From: Exophiala sp. HKRS030
Taxonomy: Eukaryota; Ascomycota; Eurotiomycetes; Chaetothyriales; Herpotrichiellaceae
Assembly (NCBI GenBank): GCA_023897205.1
Contig: JAHWDD010000001.1
Span: 6,944,001-7,008,000 of the forward strand
Direction of reading: 5' to 3'
DNA length: 64,000 nucleotides
Below, piece after piece: positions 53,638-64,000 of this stretch. The position numbers and the translations under genes are program-made. Each line of letters begins with the position of its first letter. Positions within the stretch are counted from its first letter, which is position 1. Under the pieces are notes generated by a model. It was not told where the DNA came from and ran no database searches. It saw only the letters and a list, made by a program, of their open reading frames with translations.

Positions 53638-56600
53638 ATGCCTGCTGCAACGGAGCTGGAGGCGCCTGCGGCCGTTCTCAGCAAAGAGTTGGTCATACAT
53701 AATGTTCCCAAGGTCATAAAAGAATTACAGTTTGGAGTTTTGTATGCGATTTGGCGACTGCCACTTGAACATGGTCTCTGACTCTTCAACAGATCTGATC
53801 AAGACGTAATCAACCAATCTCAGGTCGAACTTGTTGACCGCAGACTTTTTGACCTTGAAAAAGATGGAGGAAACTTTCGTAAGTATGCTGAATATGGCCC
53901 CTGGACAAGCGCATGGGTATTTCCGGCAAGAAAGACGTCTGCAGTACCTGTGGCGAGCGACTCGAAACCTGCAATGGTCACTTCGGTCACGTCAAACTCG
54001 TCCTGCCGGTCTTCCATGTTGGGTACTTCAAGAAAGTCATTCAAGTTCTCCAGAGCATCTGCAAGGTACATTCGAAACACAAAAGGCTTATACATTGATG
54101 CTGATCGATCTTCAGAATTGCTCATGCATTCTACTCTCGGAAGCAGACCGGCGGAAATTTATTAACGCTCTGCGACGTGCAGGCAAGGACACATTGAGAC
54201 AAGCTGCTATTATCAGAAAAGTCGCCGATCAATGTCGGAAAACCAAGTCTTGCTTTGAATGCGGCATGATCAATGGCCTTGTGCGCAAGGCAGGCACCGC
54301 ATCGATGAAGATTACGCATGACAGGTTCAAGACATTCAACTCTTCCACCTCGGCGAAGAAGGTTACACCTCTAGAGAAGGTTGTATACGACCAATCTTTC
54401 GAATATGCCAAGGCGCATAATGCTGAGCTTGAAAAACATGTCAAAAAGGCCGTGGACGACCTGAACCCTTTACGTGCTCTGAAGCTCTTTCGCCGAATCA
54501 GACAGGCAGATCGCGAACTTCTCGGGTTGGGTTCAGCGAAACCCGAGTCTTTCCTTTGGCTCTACATCCCCGCACCTCCAGTCTGTATTCGTCCCTCTGT
54601 GAGCCAAGATAGTACGAGCACCGAAGATGATATTACTGCCAAATTGGGCGACATCATCGCCGCTAATGCTCAACTGGAAGAGACAATAGAGAAAGGCGCG
54701 CCTGTACAGTCGATCGTTGAACACTGGGACTATCTCTCACTTCAACTTGCCATGTACATCAACAGTGATGTCCCGGGGCTTGCAAAGGGGGAATTCGGCA
54801 AGCCGATACGAGGATTCGTGCAGCGTCTGAAGGGAAAGCAAGGCCGCTTCAGAGGCAATCTTTCTGGAAAGCGTGTCGATTTCTCTGGCCGTACTGTCAT
54901 CTCCCCAGACCCCAATCTGAGAATCGATGAAGTGGCTGTACCGATTCTAGTTGCCAAAAACATGACATACCCGGAAGTGGTAAACGAAAATAACATTGAC
55001 AAACTCCGACGACGAGTTCAGAATGGGTCGAATCAGTGGCCTGGAGCTAACTATGTCAACAAGCATGACGGCGATTTTCGCTTTTCTTTGCAATATGGTG
55101 ATCGGGCGCAAGTTGCCAGAGATTTGAAACCCGGGGATACTGTCGAACGCCATCTTGAAGATGGTGATATTGTCCTTTTCAATCGTCAGCCATCCTTGCA
55201 CAAATTGAGTATTCTCAGTCATTTTGTGAAAGTCCGACCACATCGAACATTTCGACTGAATGAATGTGTCTGCAACCCGTACAATGCCGACTTTGACGGC
55301 GATGAGATGAATTTGCACGTTCCGCAGACAGAAGAAGCAAGAACTGAGGCAACACTGCTCATGGGCGTGAAGCACAACATTGTCACACCAAAGAATGGCG
55401 AACCCATTATTTCGGCCATTCAAGATTTCATTACGGCATCTTTCCTCCTCAGCAGTCTCGATCAATTCTACGACAGGAAAACATTTGTGACCCTGTGCGT
55501 AGGTATGTTAGAACCCGAGGCAAAATTCGAGATTCCTCCACCATCGATCATAAAGCCAGAATGTTTGTGGACAGGAAAGCAGGTGTTCAATGTGCTGATG
55601 CGACCGAATGCTCAGTCGCCAGTTTTGGTGAATCTTGACGCTGCATGTCGAGACCATAAGCAATATCACCCCGGCCTTCATAGAGATCTGCAAGATGACA
55701 GCTTTCTTTGCATTCGAAATTCAGAAGTCATGTGTGGGCGGATGGACAAATCTACTGTCGGAGCTGGGAAGAAGAATTCAGTCTTCTACATCCTATATCG
55801 AGACTTTGGGCCTGATGCATCAGCACTAGCCATGAATCGTTTGTCAAAGCTTTGTGCTCGGTGGCTTGGAAATCAAGGATTCACTGTTGGAATTAGTGAT
55901 GTTACACCTACTGATATTCTAGTAAAGGTCAAGACCGACATGATCAACAAAGTCTTTGATGACTGCAGCAATTTTGCCCGAGATTCAAAGGCCGGAAAAC
56001 TCAAGCGCAAGGCTGGTCTGGATGACGCAGGAACTTTGGAAGGCGAGCAAGTGCGAGTTTTGAGTACCGTCCGAACCAATATCGCCGGTGTTTTAACCAC
56101 TCAATTAAGCAAGCGAAATACACCCATGGTAATGGCTACCTCTGGTTCCAAAGGTTCAAACATCAACGTTACCCAGATGGCTGCTCTACTTGGGCAGCAG
56201 GACATCGAAGGCAAACGTGTTCAAGATGGCTTCCAGGATCGGACATTGCCTCACTTCGCGAAACATGAACGATCTCCGCCATCCAAAGGTTTTGTCTCGA
56301 ACAGTTTTTTTAGTGGTCTCCTACCATATGAATTCCTATTTCATGCTGTTGGAGGTAGAGTTGGCTTGGTCGATACCGCAGTTAAAACAGCAGAGACTGG
56401 CTACATGTCTCGTCGATTGATGAAATCATTGGAAGATCTGTCAACGCAGTACGATCGTACTGTTCGAAACTCGGCCTCAAACATCGTACAGTTCCGTTTC
56501 GGTGATGACGAGTTAGATCCGGTTGACATGGAAGCAAGCGCGAAGCCTGTCGATTTCGAACGCACGTACGCCCACGTTGAAGCAACAACATTCAACGCCG

Positions 56601-58510
56601 CAGAGGAGGGTCTGCAAGATACAGAGATATACTCTGTGATGGAAAATATTTTGTCTCAAAAGCGTGGTCTTCTGACGAGAATTGATCTGAGAGGTGTAGA
56701 GTTGCGCTACGATATGGATGACGATCGCCTTGCAGACCAGCATGAAAGCCATCGAGCCTTCCTCAAATCAATTCATGACTTCGTCATGGCCAAAACCACC
56801 GCCTTTAACGAAGCGCGCGTGCAGAAGAAGCAATTCGCACTTTCTATGGGTACCAGTGGTGATGCGACTGGAACTAAACGCAAAGCTGAGACCGATGACG
56901 TTGAAGAAGATGCATCTGGTTCCTCAAGACGCTCAGGCAGAAGACCCGGCGTTCAGCCAGCACCACCAGTCAAGACCGCCAAGAAACCAAAACGAGGCGT
57001 TTCAAGTCAGCAAAGTCTGCTCAAGATAAAGGCTGGGCCATCAACAAAAGACAGGTTCGAATTGACATCAAAGCTATCCAGAACCACCCTAGAAGGATTC
57101 ATCAACAAGTGTTTGGAGAAATATGAACGAGCAAGAGTAGAACCTGGTCATGCCGTGGGAGCCGTGGGAGCACAATCGATTGGCGAACCTGGTACTCAGA
57201 TGACGCTGAAGACTTTTCATTTTGCTGGTGTCGCTGGCATGAGTTTAACTGCTGGTGTGCCCCGGATCAAAGAGATCATCAACGCGTCGAAAGACATCAG
57301 TACCCCTGTTATCACCTGCCGTCTGGAGCGGAGAAGAGATCTCACAATTCCCGAATCTCTAGCTCGTATCGTCAAAGGTCGAATCGAGGCCCTGTATCTC
57401 GAAGATATCACCAGTTACATCGAAATCAGTCATTCGCTCGACCGGCCGAGTTGTGTTAGAGTCAAGATCTGCCTTGACACTATTATTGATCTTGGTCTCG
57501 ATATAACGATCCCTGAAATCATCCAAGCTATTCTCAAGCACCGTCAACTGAAGGCCGCCAAACTCAAGATTCAGCTTCGAGGTGATGGCGAACTGAAGAT
57601 TTCTGCAGATCAACCGATCAAATCAAGCAAGCGAGGCACAGCGGCAAAAGTTGATGAAGATGGTTCGAATGAACGTCTGCTTCAGCTTCAAGCGCTCCGA
57701 CGAATCCTGCCAGGTGTTCATATCCTAGGCCATCCATCAGCAACTCGCTGTGTGGTCATGGCTGAAGACGATCCTTTATCTGACGACATCCGTAGCAAAC
57801 GAAACCAAGAAATCAGACTGAAACGAGAGGCAGAAGCCGCACTCATTTCTGAAAACACTACCGCCGAACCAGAAGTCAAGCCTGAGCCTGGGACTGAGTT
57901 GTCTGCTCCCAAATCTACCAGCGCCGTCAAAGTTGAATCCCCAACTCTAGCGCCAGCCAGCCTCCCCTCGACGTTGCCGCCCGCCAAACCAATTCAAATG
58001 CACCGCGTCATGGTCGAAGGCTACGGCCTACGCTACTGCATGAACACAGACGGCGTGGACCCCTACCACACACAGACCAACTCAGTCATCGAATCTCTGC
58101 AAGTGCTAGGTATCGAAGCCGCGCGCTCCAAGATCATCACGGAGATCCAAGAAGTCACTAAAGACCTGTCCATCGACCCGCGTCACATGGCCCTCCTTGC
58201 CGACGTCATGACATACAAGGGCGAAGTCCTGGGCATTACACGGTTCGGCCTCGCCAAGATGCGCGACAGTGTGCTTCAGCTGGCCAGCTTCGAGAAGACG
58301 GCCGACCATGTTTTCGAGGCCGGCCAGGTGGGCAAGGTCGACCGCATCGAGGGTGTCAGCGAGAGTGTCATTGTGGGAAAAACTATGCGTGTTGGCACGG
58401 GTAGTGTCGAGGTTGTCAGATATCTGAACATCGATGCCAATGAAAAGGGCCGCAGGCGGACTGTGTTCGAAGATGCATGGGGAAACACGACCGCAAGACG
58501 CACTAGGTAG
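53638..58510 (+). CDS. RPC1: DNA-directed RNA polymerase III largest subunit, one apparent frameshift
   Basis: Catalytic subunit making tRNA, 5S rRNA and other small RNAs. Exons 53638-53741, 53793-54065 and 54116-58510 (introns 51 and 50 bp); with one added base they give 1,590 residues. Blocks seen: [20 protein letters not shown], the zinc-binding [40 protein letters not shown], the magnesium-binding [12 protein letters not shown] (near 55290), the bridge-helix region [20 protein letters not shown] and [22 protein letters not shown]. In exon 2 the frame breaks at the CCCC run 53898-53901; five C are needed to read [18 protein letters not shown]. Two low-complexity inserts (near 56860-57010 and 57780-57980) make it longer than yeast Rpc160. 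Confidence 0.95.
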
Positions 58511-59018
58511 TTGGGATTCACGCAAATGAAGGTTGAGTTTTGATTGTAAATTTACCAGAGTCGAAAGGAAGACTTGACGTGTCATGACATAGAAAATACC
58601 ACACGTGTAATTACTCGGACTCGTGTCCTACCTATCATAGACTGTCCAAGCATAAATCAAACGAATCACACTCACGGCTACCAAGTAAGAATCAAGTATC
58701 AGGAGCGAATATCCAGGGAAGCACCGAATACGAAAAGTGTCAGAGGTAGCGACGGAGAAGACCTGGTTGAAATGAGGAAAACCGGTCAACGATAGTCGGT
58801 GCAAAATCTGAAGTAGAGTTTGCTCAAGACGGGAGAGAGCGTTTTCATCTGTCAGAATTTCATTCTTGCAATATGTACAGCTTGTCTCTGGACCTATCTA
58901 CTGGCAGAAGTAACAACCTTGTGTCCGGATCAACCTCCACTAGATGGTAAGAGCGGCACCTTCGAAGCCAGAGTCATGAGCAACGCTCTTTTGTTAAATT
59001 TTCTCGTGGTTGTTGCCC
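58511..59018. other. Tail-to-tail intergenic region
   Basis: Between the 3' ends of RPC1 and the COX VIIa gene. No feature is recognised. Confidence 0.4.
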
Positions 59019-59565
59019 TTATTTGATACCAGCTTCTCTAGCTCTCTGGTCCTCGAGCTTGGCGTAGAAAGTATCTCTAGCTCGAACACGGGGCAGGTGA
59101 TATCCTGTAGCTCTGTTAGTTTGCGGTCCATCGAGCCAGCAATGACGTGTTTTTGTCGATTGGGTTTTATGCTGCGTTGTATCGATGAAGCTCTGATCAC
59201 ACGTACCGTACCACCACAGATATCCAAATGTTGTACCAAGACCTGAGAAAATCGTGATATCAGCCCATAATTCCTAATGTCATGTCCAGCTATTCCAGTC
59301 TTCACAGATCCGTCCCGTCTGTCGGAGAACAATCCGTCTCCCTTGACTTTCCATGATCTTTTATCTTCGAGGGAAAAGGGTGCGGATTCTTCGGCATACC
59401 TCCAGCAATGCTTAAATCAAGTACCAGGCCCTTTCGGAGCATCTGCAGAGCGTTTGTCAGTCTACTGGTTCACATTATTCCGACAAGTTCGCCTCCAAAG
59501 TCCATAAAGCAAGCTGTGATCGATGAAAGGGTCAAACATACGCCTTCAATAGGTTTGATCGGCAT
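59019..59565 (-). CDS. COX9: Cytochrome c oxidase subunit VIIa
   Basis: A one-helix structural subunit of respiratory complex IV (yeast Cox9 family). It is readable only after joining four exons: 59542-59565, 59400-59442, 59207-59242 and 59019-59104. They total 189 bases, giving 62 residues in one frame. The product starts MPIKPIEGMLRKGLVLDLSI, has the membrane helix AGGLGTTFGYLWWYGYH, and ends with LPRVRARDTFYAKLEDQRAR then EAGIK. These match fungal VIIa proteins (MPIKPITG..., WYGYH.P.V..RD.FY.KLE.QRA). Introns are 99, 157 and 102 bp, all GT...AG. The gene symbol is by analogy to yeast. It diverges from TAF8. Confidence 0.88.
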
Positions 59566-59988
59566 GGTGACGGTTGGCTCCCTGGGAGCTCGAAACCGAA
59601 GGAAAGAGACAGATGATAGGTGTCGGTAGCTTCGTCGGAGACTCAGATCGGATCTGAGCCTTATTTCAAGGAGAGTAGAGAGTGTTGGAGGGTCGATGGT
59701 AGCTGTTCAAGATAGGTGAAAGTGACTGCAAGATGGAAAGACGAGGTTGAAGGGAGAGGTCTTGGCAGCCAATCACCTGCAGTGTAAAGTTCAGGAAGTC
59801 GCGAGATTCGAGCGCAGGTCGTGAATGTCAGTCCACTTTTCCGTACCGAACACCTGCCCATACAGACGACCAAATACAGACAGTCGATACGCCTTCATTG
59901 CGCTACGTCACTTAATTTCTTTCGATGAGTGATTGAAAGAACAAAAGTCTGTGGCTGCCGATAGTCTCGCCGTCGTCGAGTTAGGCAA
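59566..59988. other. Divergent promoter of COX VIIa and TAF8
   Basis: A 423-bp region between divergent start codons. No separate gene is seen. Confidence 0.45.
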
Positions 59989-61014
59989 ATGTCTCCTCCA
60001 GCGCCTCCTCTTCGAAAAATCCCGTATCATCATCACCATGTTATGCGACATAAGCCTGCAGTGCTGCCCTCCAAAGAACCGGCCATCATTGACCAAGATG
60101 TGGTTGACAAGCTGTTAGTCGACAGCGTCAAGTCTATATGCGAAGAAGTTGCGACAAAGGAGGGCATCGAGACTCCAGTTATTGAATCTGTCGCCCTGGA
60201 ATCGCTTACTGCAGCCGCAGACGAATGTATTGTTCACTCAGATTCTTTCCCTACAATTCTTACTGATGATGATCTTCTAGTCATCCTCAGATTTCTTTCC
60301 AAAGTCCGTCGCTCCATGCAGGCTGCTCGTCGCACTGCTCCTATCCCAAATGACTTTGAGTCCGCAATTTATGCTCTTGATGTCTCCAGACCTGACGATC
60401 AACTAAAGCCGTACAAGTCACACCCTCCCATCAATCCTCCGTTATATCCGACACCGCCCCCAGACGACGTATTCCACAATACTGTTCAACTACCTGCTGA
60501 CTTTCTCGGCCCGGAACTGGATGGCCATGGAGAACTCAAAAAGTTCGCATTCAACACGTCCAGTCTACCCGCTCTCCCTTCTGCACACACCTTCAGAAAC
60601 ACTGCCTTGTTCCCGGTACTAGAGAAGGATACTAGGAAGATTCGGGAACTGGCCACCCAAGAAGGTAAACTTGGTGAGCAAGCGCTGCGCAAGTTGGCAG
60701 GTGCTGTCAAATTGGATGCGGCACATGCGCTGGAGTCCGATGTCGTGAGAAAGTCTCGAGGATCTGGTCAGAAGCAACGGTGGAGAAGAGGCGTCACCCT
60801 CTCTGAGGAGGCAGTATTCGAGGAAACTCTGCGAGAAATGCTTGCGAAAGAACCTGGAGGATTTGAACTTGGTCCAATAGTGACTTGTGAGAAGGCATAT
60901 CGCATGCCGGATGATTCTCAGTTGAAGAGACGTGGTCAAGTCAATGCTATCGGAGGAAGTGCCGCAAAGCTGGGCATCTCTGCAGCAACCGATAGTGAGA
61001 TGATGAGCTTATGA
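59989..61014 (+). CDS. TAF8: Transcription initiation factor TFIID subunit 8 (TAF8)
   Basis: A TFIID subunit that pairs with TAF10 through a histone fold. It is a 341-residue protein from one exon. Residues about 35-120 form the histone-fold/Bromo-TP-like region (VDKLLVDSVKSICEEVATKE ... VALESLTAAADECIVHSDSF ... DLLVILRFLSKVRRSMQAAR). The TAF8 C-terminal signature follows near residue 200 (LPALPSAHTFRNTALFPVLEKDTRKIRE), equivalent to the LPxxPSxHTYxxTP motif. A Pro-rich linker lies between. It is tail-to-tail with SOM1, 90 bp apart. Confidence 0.87.
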   Translation: MSPPAPPLRKIPYHHHHVMRHKPAVLPSKEPAIIDQDVVDKLLVDSVKSICEEVATKEGIETPVIESVALESLTAAADECIVHSDSFPTILTDDDLLVILRFLSKVRRSMQAARRTAPIPNDFESAIYALDVSRPDDQLKPYKSHPPINPPLYPTPPPDDVFHNTVQLPADFLGPELDGHGELKKFAFNTSSLPALPSAHTFRNTALFPVLEKDTRKIRELATQEGKLGEQALRKLAGAVKLDAAHALESDVVRKSRGSGQKQRWRRGVTLSEEAVFEETLREMLAKEPGGFELGPIVTCEKAYRMPDDSQLKRRGQVNAIGGSAAKLGISAATDSEMMSL

Positions 61015-61104
61015 TACCAAAACTTTCATGATTGCTTTTGATAGCGAAGGCGTTGGTGGTTTGTTCGATAAGCGCGCATGCGAATATATATGTCGAGTAA
61101 TGAA

Positions 61105-61581
61105 TCATCTTGGTGACCAGAAGTAGTTCCAGTAACTCTGCAGAGATCCGGTAGACTGTGGTGCTGCACCTTGATCAGTCCTGGTCGTGGCGACTGCCGT
61201 GGATAAAGCATTCTTCGCAGCTTTGAAGGCATACTCGCCCTCCCAGGCTGTAGTTTCGACATGGAACGAATGATTGCCCTTGTTGCATCTACATGAAGAT
61301 CAGCATACGAAGGCCGAGAGAAGACTACATGCTCTTCACCTTCTAAACAATCTCACAAAAGGGAAACACTCCATCTGCGCTGTACCATCAGGACTTTCCA
61401 ACCTCTGCTGGTACATCTGTTCCGGGGTGGTGCAAGTAAACTGCACGAGCTCCAACAATTCACAATCTCTTTTCAAGTCAAAATCCCCGAGTTTCCGATT
61501 CTTCTCTTTCATATCAACCGAATAGGTGTGTATTTTCCGCTCCAGCTGCCCCACGGGGAAAGGGTGTTCGGGTGGTGCCAT
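61105..61581 (-). CDS. SOM1: Som1-like subunit of the mitochondrial inner membrane peptidase complex
   Basis: Som1 works with Imp1/Imp2, which cleave sorting signals at the inner mitochondrial membrane. Exons 61340-61581 and 61105-61288, with a 51-bp intron, give 141 residues. The start at 61581 (MAPPEHPFPVGQLERKIHTY) is preferred over an ATG five codons upstream. Fungal Som1 marks: DFDLKRDCELLELVQFTCTT, CFPFVRLFRRC, and after the splice HSFHVETTAWEGEYAFK. The conserved cysteines (CELLELVQFTC; C...RLFRRC) are all present. The C-terminal part is Thr/Ala-rich and ends SYWNYFWSPR. Only 133 bp separate its start from the XRCC2-like gene. Confidence 0.85.
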
Positions 61582-61714
61582 TGCGCCGTGATACAAAAAG
61601 TCCTCTTAGGTGGAAGTGGGAACTGCAATCGACTTAATCGTCCCTCACTCCACCTCTTGCACGTCAAATTTTCCAGGCAGACAAAGCAGTCGAAGCGATG
61701 GTCATGGCAAGGTC

Positions 61715-63115
61715 ATGTCGGCCGAACAATACGGGACGACACTTCTGGAAGAAGTGTATGAAGAGAGTTTAGAGCAGGTGAGTCGAGTTGAAGATGCATA
61801 TTGTGAAAAGAGGTGCCGCTACACTTTCCTCGTCACACTCGACTCCTCACCAACGTTCAGACCTCGCCGCCAACTACCAATGCAATGCCAGTCCACATAC
61901 TAATGAGTACAGCTTCTGGCAGAAGTGAGAAGTTCGGTCTGCCCACAGCCACGCTCCGTGCTGGGAATACCGCAGATTGATCATCTGCTGGAGATCTTCA
62001 GATATCCTGTGGCACAAACACCTCAACGCTCAACATGGGCCGGTTCCACTGCTCAGGGCACACAGGACCTGAGCAATGATGACGAGGAGCATCTCGGAAA
62101 AAATTATGATGTTCAAGATCGTACTCAACAAAATCGTGCGGCCTATAAACCCGCTGTGATCGAGGTCACTAGCTCTCACTCGGCGTCAGGCAAGACACAT
62201 CTGCTATATCTCCTCGCAGGTGTCTCCATCGTTCCGAAATCGCTTGGAGGACACGACTCGACCATAATCTGGATCGACAACGATGGACGCTTCACGGCAG
62301 GACGTCTTCTAAAAGTCGTTCAGCATCATCTCCAGGAAACCCAGCCAACTCTCTCGGAGACGGAGACCCGGTCCGTCGTGGAACAGGCATTATCCCATGT
62401 CCACGTTTTCCGTCCTCAATCCTCGGACCAACTTATTGCGATCCTGAATTCACTCCCAACATACCTTCTGGACCGCACAATACATGCCTCCATGCATCGA
62501 CCTTTGGGGTTGATCATCCTCGATCCAGCCACGGCGTTTTACTGGCAAGACCGCTTCGAGGCTGACATGGCGCGGCTCGAAACTAGATGGGGCCCACAAC
62601 AGCGGCAGCATGAACCGTCAACGTTACCCTCTAAGCCCACCCAGATCATCATTCATCTCAAATCTCTCCAGGCCAGGTTTCAGAGCACCATCCTCTTCAC
62701 GACAAACAGGACCAACACCACGACAGCCCCCACTAACCCGACCACCACGAAGCTCACTTCCCATCAGACCCGAGGCTTGCAACTGCAACCTCCTATTCCT
62801 AGCCTCACACCATGGACACTCTATGCCACGCTGACACTGGTCCTAAACCGCCTCCCTGTACCACAGTTTGCACCACAGATGACGCTCCAGCAATGCCTGC
62901 ACGACGCACAACGGAGGCTGGATGCCGTGCAGAAAGGGAGGTTCAGCGTGGGACTTGATTGGGTGAATGCTGAGACTTGGGCGGCCGGGGTCAGAGAGAG
63001 GCTTGCAGAGGGACGGATGAGAGGAGCTGAAGGGGACGCTGGTGGAGGAGGACACCGCGGGACGGGAGGATTTGTGTTGAGGATCGTCGAGGAAGGCGTG
63101 GTCGTTGAGGATTGA
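61715..63115 (+). CDS. XRCC2-like RecA/Rad51 family DNA repair protein
   Basis: A Rad51-paralogue-type ATPase for homologous recombination. Exons 61715-61777 and 61913-63115 (135-bp intron ending TACAG) give 421 residues. The short first exon encodes MSAEQYGTTLLEEVYEESLE. Walker A is SSHSASGKTHLLYLL. Walker B is LGLIILDPATAFYWQDRFEA, whose AFYWQDR resembles the XRCC2 hallmark. Between them lies IIWIDNDGRFTAGRLLKVVQ. The region after about residue 250 is Thr/Pro/Gln-rich low complexity, and the C-terminus is Gly-rich. The family call is good; XRCC2 orthology is probable rather than certain. Confidence 0.8.
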
Positions 63116-63566
63116 AGTCATGATTGCATGGCAGATCGTACAAGGTGCTGCACTAGCATCAAATATCTCTTGTTGGAAATCGCCTTTGTTGATGTTCCAT
63201 AGTTGTATTCATCAGTCTGCCCTGAGAAGTTCCGTTATGAACTGCCTTGGGGTGCTACTGGAAAACGATGTGCAGCTATCGGTTTATACGTTTCGTTGTC
63301 AGGGAAAGAAATTCAGTGTTTTGTCGTTTCTGAGTGAACATTGATTGCAACTCTGTTTGATCTTTCTATATACACTCTCCCTCGTCGTGTCATTATCTAT
63401 CTATATACGGTCGTTAATGTGTATCTATTTAGCATAAAAGACCCCAAGACCCCAAGATCTAAGGGCTTCAAATTAGGTAACCAAAATCTTAACGACCTTG
63501 TTCAATGTTCACGGGTTCCCTCTTGAATGACAGGGTGGTTCATTACGAAGCCAGCCCGAATCAGTG
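63116..63566. other. Tail-to-tail intergenic region
   Basis: AT-rich in its middle. No gene is recognised between the XRCC2-like gene and the desaturase. Confidence 0.4.
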
Positions 63567-64000
63567 TCAATGAGCATGACCTTCGACCAGTTCCCTTGCA
63601 CAGACCTTTCGGCACTCCTCAAACACCTTGACCTGCTTAGCAACCTCACCAAGCCTGGAAATAACCTCTTGGTTACCCCTTCCAAATCCATAGATCACAT
63701 AAGGAATGCTCGTCTCGGCACAGAACTGCTTGACGTATTTCTGGGCTTCGCGTAGATTATGGCGTGGAATACGAGGGTATAGATGATGGACAGCTTGGAA
63801 CTGGAGGCCACCGTGGAAGAAATCGAGCCACGTCGGACAGTCGACGTCCATGGTGGTGCGGAGCATTTTCTGTGGGAAGGACTCATGTACACCCAAGTCG
63901 GCCGTCGACATGGCGAAGTGAGACAGTGTGATTTGCACGTGCAGTGGTGCTGTTACAATGTGGCTGACCATGACGAAGACGAACCGGTCCCAAGCAGTGG
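63567..64000 (-). CDS. Cytochrome-b5-type fatty acid/sphingolipid desaturase, C-terminal part
   Basis: Only the C-terminal ~145 codons lie in the window; the gene runs off the right edge. The third histidine box is present in the QxxHH form typical of 'front-end' desaturases (FFHGGLQFQAVHHLYPRIPR). Before it are the helical segment FVMVSHIVTAPLHVQITLSH and DVDCPTWLDFFHGG. Fungal proteins of this type are mostly delta-8 sphingolipid desaturases of the endoplasmic reticulum with an N-terminal cytochrome b5 domain. Substrate cannot be decided without the missing N-terminus. The C-terminal tail (EVISRLGEVAKQVKVFEECR) is as expected. Confidence 0.85.
   Translation of the reverse strand, partial: TAWDRFVFVMVSHIVTAPLHVQITLSHFAMSTADLGVHESFPQKMLRTTMDVDCPTWLDFFHGGLQFQAVHHLYPRIPRHNLREAQKYVKQFCAETSIPYVIYGFGRGNQEVISRLGEVAKQVKVFEECRKVCARELVEGHAH

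Noticed and set aside
53831..54115. 5' part of the long RPC1 open frame as coding sequence
   Set aside because: In that frame the region reads as nonsense. The true exon 2 uses another frame with the conserved zinc-binding block, followed by a 50-bp intron.
1..64000. CRISPR arrays, operons, ribosome-binding sites
   Set aside because: The sequence is eukaryotic: spliceosomal introns and nuclear genes. No regularly spaced repeat array is seen.

Overview
The window is genomic DNA of a filamentous ascomycete (Pezizomycotina). Genes carry short introns of about 45-60 bp with GT...AG ends and CTRAC-type branch sites. Housekeeping proteins resemble Pezizomycotina forms (Som1, the DUF3602 and DUF3405 families, a Zn2Cys6 regulator, a folliculin-type Lst7). 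One LTR retrotransposon shows C-to-T decay at CpA/TpG typical of repeat-induced point mutation (RIP). The species cannot be named from this window.

Layout. 0-3.5 kb: homoserine dehydrogenase, an unknown membrane protein and the 3' part of an unknown gene. 3.5-9.0 kb: a complete but dead Ty1/copia element with both LTRs. 9-21 kb: a gene-poor accessory stretch with a small secreted cysteine-rich protein, a protein-kinase relic, a GT34-like glycosyltransferase, a PAN-type membrane protein, a DUF3405 protein and a GPI-type surface protein. 21.8-46.8 kb: mostly conserved genes (AP-3 mu, DUF3602, Arp1, U1-C, a membrane/basic protein, Qcr8, a Zn2Cys6 factor, a LanC-like protein, probable Med9, serine hydroxymethyltransferase, RNA polymerase I RPA34.5, Grc3, Lst7, a metallothionein). 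46.8-49.6 kb: no gene seen. 49.7-64 kb: dense housekeeping (Guf1, Mad2, RNA polymerase III RPC1, cytochrome oxidase VIIa, TAF8, Som1, an XRCC2-like RecA protein, and a cytochrome-b5-type desaturase cut by the window edge).

Functional links. Three divergent pairs share short intergenic regions: RPA34.5/GRC3 (both ribosome production), GUF1/MAD2 and SOM1/XRCC2. Four small genes (QCR8, COX VIIa, U1-C, metallothionein) appear only when short exons are joined by hand. The most interesting signals are: a probable AT-AC intron inside the gene for U1-C, the protein that helps recognise 5' splice sites; LTRs that switch between RIP-mutated and clean sequence at one shared internal position, with no target-site duplication; a Grc3-like kinase lacking its P-loop lysine; and a repeated pattern in which four or five otherwise good genes each miss one base in a G/C run, which looks like an assembly or sequencing artefact.
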